From assembly GCF_013368755.1 (NCBI RefSeq), contig NC_049564.1, forward strand, positions 3,170,001-3,234,000: a stretch of DNA of 64,000 nucleotides. The letters are read 5' to 3'. This DNA comes from Talaromyces rugulosus. Taxonomy: Eukaryota; Ascomycota; Eurotiomycetes; Eurotiales; Trichocomaceae. Below the pieces are notes generated by a model that did not search any database, had not been told where the DNA came from, and saw nothing but the letters and a program-made list of their open reading frames with translations. Of the stretch, positions 1-12,523 are shown piece after piece (the first letter of the stretch is position 1; every line of letters starts with the position of its first letter). The position numbers and the translations under genes are program-made.

Positions 1-591
1 GCGAGGGGCACGCAAACGGCTCCAAAGAAAGCGTTGAATATCCGCATGAAGGCGTAATTGACTTCTGGCGGGTACTCCTCACCGGACTTGAATTCAAAGG
101 ATCCATTGTAACCAGCGAGATAGCCGGACAGACCGACAAGCATTTTTCCAAGAGGTGGGTGAACATCGAAGTAGAACTCGCGCTTCAAATAGTGAGAGCC
201 GAACTTTCCGAAACTAGTAAATCGCAAGCAATTAGAATCATCCACGGAAAGTGTGGAACATTGACATACTGAGCCTCGTCCCATGTAACAATGTTGGATA
301 GGCCGATACGGTACATGCGAGTGAAGAAAGAAATGGCCGTGAAGATTATCGGGGCAAGGATCGGTTCCAAGTCGTCAACAAGGGAGGACTTTGGCTGCAA
401 TAGCAAGTGTTGTCAGAACCCGAAGTAGTTGGAAAGAATACAAAAGAGCGTACCTTGAAAGCTTTCTTTGCTTCGACAGCGTCGACATTGTAGACATCGC
501 CATCGTTCGTTCTAATTTCCGGGACATTTCGGCGGCGAAGATCTGTGTCTTGCTGGCGTCCAGAAGTGAAAGCGGCGTTTGTAGAAGCCAT
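1..591 (-). CDS. pmtA: Protein O-mannosyltransferase, Pmt2 type (N-terminal part, runs off the window)
   Basis: ER-membrane glycosyltransferase that moves mannose from dolichyl-phosphate mannose to Ser/Thr of secretory proteins. Three exons are seen: 591-454, 394-270 and 213-1. Introns begin GTACGC and GTATGT. The second splice restores the diagnostic [15 protein letters not shown] segment (the His codon is split across the intron), followed by [18 protein letters not shown], the loop that holds the conserved acidic and His residues of PMT enzymes. The sequence matches the Pmt2 subgroup better than Pmt1 or Pmt4 from memory of the family; the symbol follows Aspergillus usage (pmtA = Pmt2 class). 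The first exon is hydrophilic and cytosolic, then a first membrane helix ([11 protein letters not shown]). The start is the ATG at 591. The C-terminal ~80% lies outside the window. Confidence 0.9.
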
Positions 592-1163
592 GGCTGACGT
601 TGCAGCTGGGCGGGTGCGTCCAGGCGTTGTTGAATGAGAATTGAGAATCGGACTGGGATTTCAAAGAAGAAGAAAAATCAATATGCGCTCCAGGTCTCTC
701 AACGCATGACTAGCAGAGAAGCCAATTCGTCGAGTCAATGTTTGCGTTTTGATGTCGGAGAAAATATGGCGAGTTAGGGGTGGGCAGTCGTAAAGCGAAA
801 GTGGAGGTATAGAATGGGGCTATTAAAGAATCTAAAGTAACACAACCGCGGGAATGACCCAGATGGCCATAGACCTGTGTGGGAAGGAAACGAAGCAAAA
901 ACAAAATAAACGAAGTCGGTCGAGAGAGAGCGAGCAGGGCTGAGTTGAAGTCATTCAAACCTCCGAGTGCAAGCTGTCCACTCGGATCCACTAAGGTCTT
1001 GGCGCGGCCGCGCGGAGGGTCGAGACTTTGGGACAAAGCCGCCAAGTTCATTATTTGGGTTTCTATATTCCGAATTCATACCAAGAGTACAACATTCTTG
1101 TTGTCAAGGCCGGTTCATGTGCCTATGTAAGAGCGAGGAAATCACAAATTTTACTAACAACCA
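592..1163. other. Intergenic: upstream of pmtA, downstream of the APH gene
   Basis: No coding frame with family resemblance. Short open frames here overlap in several registers and lack codon structure. It should contain the pmtA promoter and the 3' end of the APH-like transcript; no specific site could be recognised. Confidence 0.5.
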
Positions 1164-2596
1164 TTATCTATGGCGGATCACCAGCTCTTTCAGCCCATCA
1201 TCATCCCGATACTTGGCCAAGGCCTTCTCTCTCCAAGCTTCCCAGTCCAGCTCCCCATCGACATCCAAAATCCTCCGGAGGCCTTGAAAAAGGCCCAGAA
1301 AGCCCTCCCAGTCAGCAAGGTCGTATCCGCAACAGAATTCAAACCGGTGCAGAACCCGGCCCTCCCTGACGATTTGCGCAAGTTCTCCTTGTCCCTTCTC
1401 TTCTAGTAACTGGGCAAAAACAAGCTCGTCCTCGCCCAGCTCGTTCTTTCCATCGTAGAAATCTCCGACAGGAAGAAGCATGATCGGAGAATTAAACGCC
1501 GCGGATTTTGTATCTGTATGGGCCCATTCCCAGTCCACGATGCCTGTGATGTTGTACTCGTCATCAACAAGAAGGTGATCTCCTTTATTATCGGCATGCC
1601 TTAAGTAGAACTGCCCATCGTTACGGCTGGGACAGAATGTGTTGTCCAAAAGCAAGTCGAGGAGAAATCGGTGTATCAAGTACGCGTCGATTGCCTGTGG
1701 AGTAAAACACTCCTCTCTCATAATCAGATCCAGCGTCAATTGGATGCTTGCGATGTAATATCCCCTGGAAGAAGTAAATGGACCCAGAGGCAACATTTGC
1801 GAGTCTCTGTAGTCTGTCAAAGACTCTCGCGCAAAAGACCCAATATGTCCGGTTCCCGGCTGATCCAAAGAACCCATTGAATCAAACGAAAACGCCTGTA
1901 GCTCAGAATAAATATCTGCAAGCTGACTCATGACTTTCCTTCTTTGCTCCGCAGACGGCATAGACCAACGAAGCGACTGGCCACTCATTTTCTCCATCAG
2001 GATATACCCGACGCCAACCGGGTTTTCTTCCTCGTCGAGGTTATAGTCAAATACCTTTGGCGCGGGAACTTTGGTCTTGCCCAGAAACATCAGCGTAGCA
2101 ACCTCGCTGCGCATGATGTGAGCTCGCAGATCAGATGGTGGTGAAGTGCCATTGACTCTTCGAATGCGGGCGAGCCAGCTAACTCCATCGTCAAACCGAA
2201 TTTCAATGTGATAATTCATACCGCCCATGACCGACGAGCGCTGTGACCGGTCATACTGAAGGGGCTGGGGTGTAGCACATGGCATGCCATTGCGCAGTAC
2301 ACTGGCTCGAGAGAGAAGTGCGGAGATGTTGATTCTATCAAGCAGGGCTGTGATTTCTCTTCGCTCGGCTTCGCGCGCGGCGGGGTCGTATAATTTCTCA
2401 TTCTTTGCACTCGGTTTAGAATAAATCGGCATCCCATTAAAAAAAAAAGTACGGAAATTATGCTCACCTCCCATTCAGGGCATTTATGATATTCGGCGCG
2501 AAGATGCTTGGCGCAGAGATGGCGATCGCAAAGGATGCATTCTCCGTACTTGCGTACCGAAGGCTTATCACAGTCGTCCAGATCACAACTCCACAT
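1164..2596 (-). CDS. APH/choline-kinase-like phosphotransferase with N-terminal Cys/His zinc-binding segment
   Basis: Two exons, 2596-2468 and 2402-1164, joined over a 65-nt GTGAGC..AAAG intron, give 455 aa. The first 43 residues are Cys/His-rich (MWSCDLDDCDKPS, then CILCDRHLC), a spacing that suggests zinc binding. The rest is a protein-kinase-like APH domain: VPAPKVFDY with GYILMEKMSG in the hinge region, then RHADNKGDHLLVD and ITGIVDWEWA, which correspond to the catalytic-loop HxDxxxxN and the metal-binding D-W-E segments. The usual loop Asn (as in HGDLHPGN) is replaced: the loop reads HADNKGDH. This variant is common in fungal APH-like proteins, whose substrates are unknown. It probably phosphorylates or binds a small molecule; no antibiotic resistance role is implied. 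Another open frame starts at 2474 but would skip the zinc segment, so the upstream ATG is preferred. Confidence 0.75.
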
Positions 2597-3182
2597 GGCT
2601 GTAGGGGGGAAGGTAAGGAAAGAGAACGGTGTATTCTTGTGTGATAGGCTAGTTCATTAGAAACGATAATAAGAGTCAAATAAAATGATTCCCCAAATGC
2701 CCGTCATACTGATGAGTAAACATAACAGAGGGGTACTTATGAGCGCTAAAATGCATGGTACCTTAGCTTTTCTAAGAATAATGGTGTATACTGTGAATTC
2801 TAGTATAATGAATGCAAGGTATAGAATAAGTATTAGAATTGGTTCGCCACATTGATCTATGAGGTATATTTCCCAAAACCTACATATATACAAATTCATT
2901 TCCCGCGAGAGATTGAACGTATATCCAACAAATACATGGGAAAGTAAAAGTAGCAATACACGTTCTGTCTTCAGAATTCTAAACAATTCTAAAACAGCCA
3001 AAACAAGCAAAGCAAGCCCGAAAACCCCGAAAATAAAGGAAAAGAAAAAAAAAGTGGTATAAAAGCGAACAGAAAATATAGAACAATCAATCAGTTGGAA
3101 TACAGTAGAGGTATTGGAGTTAAAACTCAAATATCGTGTAATTCCGTCACAATCACCAGGAAAACGACTAAAAGGGCTTCTT
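2597..3182. other. Intergenic between APH-like gene start and sugar-transporter 3' end
   Basis: AT-rich spacer. It holds the APH promoter and probably the 3' UTR of the transporter. A 179-codon hydrophobic open frame on the minus strand (3196-2657) was considered and rejected as a gene. Confidence 0.5.
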
Positions 3183-5196
3183 TCACCCTTCCTCATCCTG
3201 GTCGAGACGGCGATATTGACTGCTCTTCGATGAGTCTTTGCCTCGGTTCAGCATGTTTGATATCCAACCACCGAGACCTTCATTTCGGCTCTGGTCATCT
3301 TGAGAATTGTTTTTGTTATTACTGCTAGACCCAATGACCGGTGGGTCGATATTAAGGCCTGGAATGGCGTTGTCGGCACTGAACTGCCCGTGTGGGCGAT
3401 GCATGTCGAGCGACGGCACTGGTGAATTAAAGCCCATCAAAGAATCGCGTTCTGCTTGGGTTACTGGCGTAGGCATTGTTGTAGTAGCATCTCCGAAGAG
3501 TTCATTCATATCTTCCAAGCGGACACCCATCGTCTCAGGGTACAAAAAGTAAACTGACTGGTGTTAGCCTCATGGAACAATTCTCATGGTTAATGGGCAG
3601 ACAATTTAGGCTTACCAAGAACAAAACTGCAGGCACAGAAAAAGGCATGGATGAGGTATAGTCGCCATTTAATCAAGGCTTGGAGGACCGGGGTGAGCTC
3701 TCCAACCAAGAAATTAAAAGCCCAATTGGAAGCAGTGCTCAGACTCGCGCCCTTGGCTCGAATGCTCAACGGCAGGATTTCTGGGGGATATAGCCAAGGA
3801 ATTGGGCCCCAAGAAAAGCCGAACGCAGCATTGTATATCATAACGCAGATAACAGTAAGAACCGGTGTTGCCGGCACATCTATGAGGATGAAGTAGGACA
3901 TCGCACTCAAAGAAATGATCATAGCGACAGCGCCCCATAGCAGAATTGGGCGTCTCCCCCACCCATCGACGAGATACCACGGGGGAATCGTGGATGCCAG
4001 GTATGTGAGTCCATTCACGCCGGTCATCAAGATGGCATCTCTACCAGCCCATCCTGCAGATTCAAACACAAGAGGAGCGTAGTACGATATGACGTTAATA
4101 CCGTTGAGTTGGGCCATGGCTTGCGCGGACATCGCAATGAGGACACGCTTGTAGTAACGACGGAACATATCTGCATAAGATCGTTCCCCTTCTTGTCGTT
4201 GAGTCAAAACACCGAATTTGATATCCCTATACTCTTGGCGTGCTTCATCGTTGTGGATATCTCCTCCACCGTATAGATTGGCAATAACAATGAGACCTTC
4301 TTCGTCGTGATCATTGTCCAAGAGCCACCTGAAAAAGGAAGGGAAATTTAGACGGTTCTTCTCACAAGGAAGGTCGAAACAAGGGGATAAAAACTTACCT
4401 TGGAGATTCCGGAATGACCATACTGCCAACGCCAAGAAGGACACCCATGATACACTGGCAAAGGAGGGGTAAACGCCAGGAATAGTCGCTCTCGATATAG
4501 CTGCAAAAGTAGTCAACCCAGACACTTGCAGCGTAGCCACAAATATTACCGGTGAATTCAATGCAAGCAAGCTTTCCTCGATTATGAGGGGGACCTAGCA
4601 AACATGAGTTTTGTGCTGATCACGGCTGTATCGATAGGATAACATACTGATTTCTGATTGATAGACCGGGACAATGGTAGATAGCGCACCAACTCCCAAA
4701 CCGGCGATAATGCGTCCAAGCATCATCATCGGGAGGCCATTGGCGAATGTTTGCAAGGCACCACCGACAAAAAACACCATCGATCCATACAAGATAGTCC
4801 GCCTGCGCCCAATTAAGTCGCCAATTCTGCCTACCATCAATGACGAGATCAAGGCGCCGATTTCGAGAATGGCGACAACGGTACCGATTTCGGCTCGTGA
4901 GGGTTGGTTAAAGTAATTTTTAAAATACGAGCCACTATTGAATTGAAGAGTCAGTTGCTGGGACGCACTGCACACACTCTGGAGAGAGAGAACAAGCCCG
5001 CTTACGTTATAATGCCAGACATAACACCTTGATCATAACCGAAAAGGAAAACGCCGAGAGAGACAAAAACGCTGGTAAAGTACCTGTACACACATGGTCA
5101 GTCACAAGCCACCGGACAAAAGCAACTCAAAACGCACAGGAGTGGCTTGCCCACCAGCCCATGGACTTGGGCTCTTGATCTATTGCCTGGCGACAT
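3183..5196 (-). CDS. MFS sugar transporter (12-helix, hexose/polyol porter type)
   Basis: Plasma-membrane sugar:proton symporter of the MFS sugar-porter family. Exons read 5196-5138, 5083-5006, 4934-4648, 4594-4399, 4328-3616 and 3553-3183, giving 567 aa from the first in-frame ATG. Family signatures are present: FLFGYDQGVMSG in helix 1, RIGDLIGRRRTILYG between helices 2 and 3, PESPRWLLD after helix 6, QLNGINVISYYAP in helix 7, GRRPILLWG between helices 8 and 9, and PETMGVRLEDM after helix 12. The C-tail is long, polar and Asn/Ser-rich. The same frame stays open upstream of 5196 to about 5655 with protein-like sequence (SVDGTRSSRHSRLKKVHYDE) but no ATG, so the real N-terminus probably includes an extra cytosolic stretch supplied by an unseen upstream exon. 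The substrate cannot be told from sequence. Confidence 0.88.
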
Positions 5197-5655
5197 GATG
5201 GCGGCTAGGATTCGTTCAGTTTGCGAGATGTGTCGAGCGGGGGGCGTCGGCAGCGGGATAGAGTTTATATCTATGCCACCTTGAACAAAAGTCGACCCTT
5301 CGTCGTAATGGACTTTTTTCAATCGCGAGTGACGCGACGAACGGGTGCCGTCGACCGATTTCCGTAGGTCGATCCGCAGCGGATCTTCTTCGTTGGCAAG
5401 CTGCTCTGCGAGGTCGCCGGTATCGCTCCAGCTGGAGAAGTCGGAGTGCGAGGAAGAAGAGGAGGAGGACCGCCGGCTGGAAGCCTTCCTCTTGCTTTCC
5501 AGTTCCAGGGCCGAGCCGTGAGAGTCTCCCGATGCTTGATGGTCAAGGTGAAGTTGGGATTGTGAATTGTGAAGTGACTGCAGAGGAATGGGCGGGGTGG
5601 TGGACCGGGGAGACTTTGGTCGAGGAATGGTGGCGGCTAGTATAGCGGGCTGACT
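5197..5655 (-). other. Probable 5' coding extension of the sugar transporter
   Basis: In frame with the transporter and stop-free for about 150 codons on the minus strand. Composition is Ser/Arg/Leu-rich and hydrophilic, including DLAEQLANEEDPLRIDLRKS and FVQGGIDINSIPLPTPP, which read like real protein. There is no ATG in this stretch and a TGA lies near 5655-5660. A good acceptor (pyrimidine run then CTGCAG) ends at about 5580, so an upstream exon could splice in there. I infer that the annotated ATG at 5196 is not the true start. Confidence 0.5.
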
Positions 5656-6845
5656 GGGTCAGCCCTTCTCGAAAACGAGGGGGAAAACGGGGGAAAAAGG
5701 GACGAAGAATTTAGGTGCAAATCGAGGGGGCACTAATTAGTCGTAGCAGATCTGCTTCGATCGGGGAATAGGCGTGTCCACTGGTCCACTGGGTCTGGGT
5801 CAAAGAATGCGGAGGAGGGTTGGGCGGATCTCAGGCACTTGTGACACCGGCAAATGCAAGGAGCAGGTGACCACTTTTGGCTGCTATTTAAAGTGCTGGC
5901 GCGGCGGGATTGGCGTGTCTGCCTGGATAGATGGAGGACGGGGAGAATGAGCGAGTTGGCTGGCTGGATGGATGGATGGAGAAGGAAAGGGGAGAGGGGG
6001 GGATGAATGGATGAATGAATGAATGAATGAACGATGAATGAAAGAAATGAGGACGAAGCAGCCAGATCGAGTGTTCTGCCTTCTCCTGCTGCGAACGATG
6101 CTGATACCAGCCGGGGGCCCAGGGCTAGGCTGCAACGGGACTAGCGCGTCGTGTCGCTTCCCCGACTGCGTCAAGACTCAAGACTCAAGACTCTTTCCGT
6201 TGCACAATAATATCATTATTTGCCAACACTGCGACTCTCCCCCTCAGGCTGAACGGCTTCCTGCGCCTCGACGAGCCCGGGAACGCTCCTCTGCATGACC
6301 CGTGGTTAGCTAGGGCTATGAACACTGTTAGTCACCGAGCCAATCGCCTGGCCAATGGCTGTGCCTCCCGCAATTCTGACAGCCCGACACTGGTGGAGAT
6401 GGTTACTAGCACCATTACATGGTCTGTTTTTGTAAAGCCAGACTCTCCAGAAGAGGCTTGACTCCATATGCTCGGCGTGGAGATCGCCGTGACTAAACAG
6501 TCTTTAGTGCAGCCTCGACGTCATCGCGCGCCCCCGATAGAGACGACTTGCGCTTCAGCATCTGTATACAGTATAGCAGCTAGTTATCTGGCGAGTCCCA
6601 ATGATTCGGACAAGACTCTGTTTTTCCACACTGTGTTCCCCGCCCGCTAAATTGGGATACAGATCGGCGGAAACCAGTCATGCGGTGTATATCCAAGACA
6701 TGAGCTTTGACAACGAGCGTTAACGTACGTATTTACTTGGCGCCTGTATTGGTCTACCTGTTCTATCACTATCTATCTATGTTCGGGGAATGGTATAAAT
6801 TTATATACGTGTCTGTTCGCCAAAAAGCAAAAGATTTCGTTATGA
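5656..6845. other. Long intergenic region with (GGAT)n/(GAAT)n microsatellite
   Basis: About 1.2 kb upstream of the sugar transporter and downstream of the mitochondrial carrier gene. Around 5962-6035 there are imperfect tetranucleotide runs (ggatggatgg, then repeated gaat units near 6008-6030). No recognisable gene. An upstream exon of the sugar transporter may lie here but could not be located. Confidence 0.5.
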
Positions 6846-8226
6846 TCATGTCACGAGAATGCGGAGGCCGTCCTTTTCAATAATAACCGTATCAGATGGG
6901 TTGGCATACTTCCGCCGCATCAACTCGAATATCACGAGGCCAGCGCTTGTACTAGGCACCTGACGGATGCTGCTGCGAAAGAAGTCCCGGAAAAGCCACC
7001 GTCGCCATCCTCCAGCTTCGCCAGCTCTTCTTCGGCACTCCTTCAAGGTTGCCTGGTAGGCATGGTAGTAATGACCCATCACCTGCGAGCGAGAACGGTA
7101 CGAAGCAAGCTTCTGGTCGAGATGCTCCAGTCGTTCACAATGCAGGTCTTGAATAACGCCGAGAGGGTGTTGAATGGTTTGCTGCACTATCGACGCCGTG
7201 ATTCCTGCTCCCATCAAGAAGCACGGCTCGATAGTATAATGCGGTTTAATAACCGATTGGCCGTGCACTTCTTGCGTGGCTGCGACGACGGGTGGGAGCC
7301 CTTTGGATTGTAGATACCCATAGTACCACGTCACATATGATAGATATGCCTGTGACTTGACATACTCGAACGAGGAAAAAAAGAGAGCGTAGCCAAAGGA
7401 GTCGCGCACAAATGAGAGCGTCCATCCAGCAAAAATGCCGCGGACGCCAATCTCCCGCAGCTTCGTCCATCCGTACTCCCACATGCTTCGATACTGGCCT
7501 TCGAGCATGCCACTGCTGTGTAACCGGACCTGCAGAGCATCGAGGGGTGCAGCGATCACAGATTGAATGGCGCCAGCTGTAAACCCTGCTATAAACGTGG
7601 CCGTAGGTGGCGCGGGTGGATACGTCTTTTTGATATTATTCTGTGCAGGAGTGTGAAGAACGCCGAGGACTTGCAGGTAAGAAGTGTACAGTAAAGCGCC
7701 CACACTGCTTCATGATTAGCCTACATCAGACACCGTAGCTAGGGAGAGACTGACGTGGTATTGGCGAGCAAAGGAGGAAGGATCTGGTTGGGCAAGAATT
7801 TCCATCCGTGAAGACGGACTGCATGGGCAAGAAGGCCTGGCGTCGTTGTATGGAATGACCATTTATCTTGACCAACTCGAGGATTTATCGCTCGCGGATA
7901 GGCCTATGTAGGAGAACATATGAGGAACGAGTTTGCAGAACTAAGTATTGGACGGAGGCTAAATACCATATAACTATAGCAAAAAAAAGACTGGCTGTTA
8001 GCAACGGCATATCGGCAATACACGAAAGACTAACATACTCAACTCGCGTTCGAAAAAACGCCTTCACAGGTGCACGGAAGTAGAAAGCCACCAGCTGGGC
8101 ACTAAACGCTCTTGTTCCTGCAGCAGATGCCGCCGTCGCTGCGTGTTTTCGGTGGTTTTGGCGAGAAGCATCCTCACTATCCAGCCCGGGAGTGTCGCCG
8201 GAGACTGGCTGGGCTGAGGACATCAT
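6846..8226 (-). CDS. Mitochondrial carrier (SLC25) family protein, fungal type
   Basis: Exons 8226-8035, 7903-7755 and 7704-6846 give 399 aa. The second exon (AYPRAINPRVGQ..) begins after TAG at 7904; the first donor is the less usual GTTAGT, chosen because it keeps phase with RTRVEY. The central repeat reads FIAGFTAGAIQSVIAAPLDALQVRLH, a clear PxDxxxxR-type carrier signature (here PLDALQVR). A second helix pair follows at GAGITASIVQQTIQHPLGVIQ, where the usual PxD is degenerate (HPLGV). The C-terminal repeat is weakly conserved. Inner-membrane location is inferred from the family. The N-terminal ~60 residues are hydrophilic. Substrate unknown. Confidence 0.75.
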
Positions 8227-8797
8227 TTTCGAAAACCGCAAATGAAGAGAATGATGGATTCGCAGAAAATCATGTCTTCTAGCTGCTCACGATGTAGTTT
8301 CTGCATATACGTAGGTCTATTTATTCAGTATCAGCCTGAGATAGATCAGTTGCGCGTCGATGCGGGGGGTCACATGGTCCTAGACCAGGGTCACACCAAC
8401 CAAATATCACATCAACGTAAAATTTATCGCCATTTTCAAAGAATAAAAATAAAAATAAGACAGCCAGTCTCGCTGTCCTCAGGTTTTGGCCTTTCGCCAG
8501 TCGCAATAGTCAGTTCAGTTAGTTGCAGTTGGTCCGTTCGTGCTTGCGCCGGGGCCCAACCGGACTAAGCCGAATCCAGCATGATTGAACGCGCTTCGCG
8601 TCTTCTCTTTCTTTCCCGCTGAACGTTTGCCGCAGCAAAATCTCCTTGCTATCAACTTTCATCCCTCTGCGACCCCAGACACGTCCCCGAGGAAACGCCA
8701 ATAGATTCTTGCTGTTTGGCTGGGATAGATCGAACGTTACCACTTATCACTCCCACCTCACCCATCTGACGACAGTGGTTGTCAGTTCGCCTTCGAG
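8227..8797. promoter_or_regulatory. Bidirectional intergenic region (carrier / spt16)
   Basis: 570 bp between two divergent starts (8226 minus, 8798 plus), so it must hold both promoters. Pyrimidine-rich stretches lie near 8604-8620 and 8730-8770, typical before fungal housekeeping starts. No specific factor site could be assigned. Confidence 0.5.
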
Positions 8798-11700
8798 ATG
8801 GCCGAAGACATCGTCATCGACAAGGCGGTCTTCTTTGACCACTTGTCCACATTCTACAATGCTTGGAAAGCGGACAAACGAACAGGCGCAGGTGTTTTTG
8901 GCGGTGTCGGTTCTATTGTGATCTTGATGGGAAAAACAGATGAAGCAAACTCTTTTCAGAAAGCCAATTCGATCCATGTGAGAGATCATTCAAACCCTGT
9001 CGCCGTCTGTCTCAACATGCCTCTGACCTTTCTTTTTCCTCTACTAGTTTTGGCTCCTCGGCTATGAATTCCCTGCCACTCTGTTTGTTTTCACCACGGA
9101 ATCGATGTACATCGTGACAACTGCGAAGAAAGGTAAGGGCGCTCTTTCGCGATTTCCTTTCCTATCTTTTTTGTTAATATACTGATGGCTTGGTGCGTTA
9201 TAGCAAAACATTTAGAACCACTAAAAGGCGGCAAGATTCCAGTCGAAATCCTTGTCACCTCCAAGGACCCTGCGGATAAGGCAAAGGCTTTTGATACATG
9301 CATAGATGCCATTAAAACGGCCGGGGTAAGTGTTGATGATATTCCCTCTCCTTTTTGCCAATACTGACATCGTATCACAGTCAAAAGTTGGAACTTTGCC
9401 AAAGGACGTGTCTACCGCCCAGGGACCTTTTGCCGATGATTGGAAGAAAGCGTTTGGTGAAGGGCTGAAGGACATTGAGGAGGTCGATATCTCTCCTGCG
9501 CTCTCCGCCGCGGCTTTGTCTGTTAAAGGACCCGATGAGCTTGTAAAACACGCCTCCCATTGAATACTACTTGTTCAGCTCAAGAGATCAAAGGCTGACA
9601 CCATCTTTAGGTCGCGATGCGCAACGCAGCTCGGGCATGCAGTGGCCTGATGTCCGAATATTTCGTTGATGAAATGTCCGAATTGCTAGACGAGGGCAAG
9701 AAAATTAGCCATGAGTCACTATCCAACAAGATTGATGCCAAAATCGACGACTCCAAATTCTTCAGCAAGATGGGAAAACTTCCACCAGGGTTCGACTCAA
9801 CACAACTTGACTGGGCGTACGGGCCAGTGATCCAAAGTGGCGGTAACTACGATTTGCGTCTGACCGCCGTCTCCAACTCAAACAACCTGCATGCTGGAAT
9901 CATTGTTGCTGGCTTTGGCGTGAGATACAAGACTTACAGCGCAATTATTTCCCGAACCTATCTCGTAGACCCAACCAAGGCCCAGGAAACGAATTATAGT
10001 TTCCTACTGAACGTCTACGATGCGGTTATCAAGGATGTACGAGATGGGGTAACCGCCAAAGAGTTGTACAACAAGGCAATCGGTATCGTGCGCGCGAAAC
10101 GCCCTGATCTAGAAAAGCATTTCCTGAAAAATGTCGGCGCTGGTATTGGCATCGAGCTGCGAGATGCAAACTTGGTTCTCAATGGGAAGAATACTCGAAC
10201 CCTTAAGAGTGGAATGACTCTTTATATCTCCATTGGGTTGACCGACATCCAAGACGTGGACTCGAAGGACAAAAAGAACTCCACATACTCCATGGTTATT
10301 ACCGACACCGTGCGTGTTGGCGAAACAGGGGCTCATGTCTTCACTAAGGACGCCGGTATTGATATGGACTCGGTCTCTTTCTATTTCGGCGACGAAGAAG
10401 AGCCTGAAAAAGCCCCCAAAGAAAAGGCCGATGTCCGATCAAAGGCTGCGGCAAGCAAGAACGTTACAAAGACCAAGCTCCGTGCAGAGAGGCCAAACCA
10501 GCTGACCGAGGGTTCGGAAGCTCGTCGCCGAGAGCATCAAAAAGAGCTCGCTGCTAAGAAGATGAAAGAGGGGCTCGAACGGTTCGCAGGTGCCACTGGA
10601 GATGGAAATGGTGTGGCCCAAAAGAAGTTCAAGAAATTTGAGTCTTACAAACGGGACAACCAGCTGCCACCCCGTGTGAAGGATTTGACGGTTCAAGTTG
10701 ACCACAAAGCTTCAACAGTCATTGTACCAATAATGGGCCGACCAGTTCCTTTCCATATAAACACCATCAAGAATGCCAGCAAAAGTGACGAAGGAGAGTA
10801 TGCGTATCTACGTATCAACTTTCTCTCCCCGGGACAAGGTGTTGGGAGAAAGGACGACCAGCCTTTTGAAGAACCGTCGGCAAACTTTGTCAGGAACTTG
10901 ACTTTGCGATCAAAGGACAACACCCGGTTTGCACAGATTGCTCAAGACATCACAGAGCTTCGAAAAACCGCGTTGCGAAGAGAACAAGAACGTAAAGAGA
11001 TGGAGGACGTGGTTGAACAAGACAAACTTGTGGAGATTCGCAGTATGTCCCTTTAATTACCGATGTTAATAGCCTACATCAGACTAACTCCCAAACAGAC
11101 AGACGACCCATTAAGCTTCCAGATGTCTACCTCCGACCACCACTGGACGGAAAACGAGTTCCAGGGGAGGTTGAGATCCACCAGAATGGTCTTCGATATC
11201 AGTCGCCTCTTAGGAACGAGCATGTTGATGTCTTGTTCAGCAACGTGAAGCACCTGTTCTTCCAGCCATGCGCACACGAGCTTATTGTCATCATTCATGT
11301 TCATCTTAAAACGCCAATTATGATTGGCAAACGCAAGACCAAGGATGTGCAGTTCTATCGCGAAGCCACTGAAATGCAGTTCGATGAGACCGGTAACCGA
11401 CGACGCAAAAATCGCTACGGAGATGAAGAGGAATTTGAAGCCGAACAAGAGGAACGAAGACGCCGTGCTGCTCTTGACAGGGAGTTCAAAGCCTTTGCAG
11501 AGAAAATCTCTGATGCTGGAAAAGACGAAGGAGTCGATGTTGACATTCCGTTCCGAGAAATTGGTTTCAGCGGTGTACCCAACAGATCCAATGTTCTGAT
11601 CCAACCCACAACGGACGCGATTGTACAGCTGACCGAACCGCCATTCTTGGCTGTTACCCTGAACGAAATTGAGGTTGCCCACTTGGAGCGAGTACAGGTT

Positions 11701-12242
11701 AGTAGCGAAGTATCCCCGGTACCTCAGGATGATTAAAAGCTAATGAAACTCAGTTTGGTCTCAAAAATTTCGACCTTGTGTTTGTATTCAAAGATTTCAA
11801 CCGTCCGCCAGTTCATATTAACACTATTCCCGTTGAATCGTTGGAAGGAGTGAAGGATTGGCTTGATTCGGTGGACATTCCTTTCACTGAAGGACCTCTT
11901 AACCTGAACTGGAGCACCATTATGAAGACGGTTGCTAGCGATCCGCATGGCTTCTTTGTGGATGGAGGATGGTCATTCTTGGCTGCCGAGTCTGATTCCG
12001 AGGGTGGTTCTGACGAAGACGAGGAGTCTGCTTTTGAACTATCCGAGTCTGAAATGGACGCATCGGACGAAAGCTCAGAGGAGGGCAGCGATTTTGATGA
12101 CAATGCCAGTGCCGAGGCCAGTGAAGATCTCAGTGGGGACGAAGAGAGCGGCGAGGACTGGGACGAGCTGGAGAAACAAGCAAAGAAGAAGGACAGAGAG
12201 GGCGGGATGGACGAAGAGCGAAGCAAAAAACGCAAGCGTTAA
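8798..12242 (+). CDS. spt16: FACT complex subunit Spt16
   Basis: Histone chaperone subunit that, with Pob3, loosens and rebuilds nucleosomes during transcription and replication in the nucleus. Seven exons: 8798-8977, 9048-9132, 9204-9325, 9381-9542, 9611-11042, 11099-11697 and 11754-12242, giving 1022 aa, the usual Spt16 length. The N-terminus starts [14 protein letters not shown] and [13 protein letters not shown], the pseudo-aminopeptidase M24-like domain ([15 protein letters not shown] near its end). A basic linker is followed by the middle domain ([57 protein letters not shown]). The C-terminus is a long Asp/Glu/Ser acidic tail ending in a basic KKRKR. Splice joins were chosen because each restores the family sequence. 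Confidence 0.96.
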
Positions 12243-12523
12243 ACTGGCCGTTCATCGTGGGAATTCGTGCGTCGGTTGGATTCTATCAAAAAGTCGTGAT
12301 AGCTACGTACTAGTTTTATCTAGCATACATGGTTTTACCAAAAACCGGCATCTTCCAAGTATGCAATTCTACTGTAATAATCGATCGAGTTTTATGATTT
12401 CATCAATTTCACATAATCCCAGTCTCAATTTCTAGGCCGTACATTTATTTGAAATACACATCAGCTTGCAATAATTGACAATAGAATGGCTCTCCAAATC
12501 CCACAATACAAGGTCGAACAAGT

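Noticed and set aside
2657..3196. 179-codon hydrophobic minus-strand open frame
   Set aside because: It starts inside the transporter's last exon out of frame, lies in AT-rich DNA whose complement favours Phe/Leu/Ile codons, and resembles no family. Most likely transporter 3' UTR.
5884..6174. Minus-strand open frame over the GGAT/GAAT microsatellite
   Set aside because: Its protein is simple-repeat Ser/His/Pro and owes its length to the repeat.
11074..11682. 202-codon antisense open frame in spt16
   Set aside because: Mirror of conserved Spt16 middle-domain codons.
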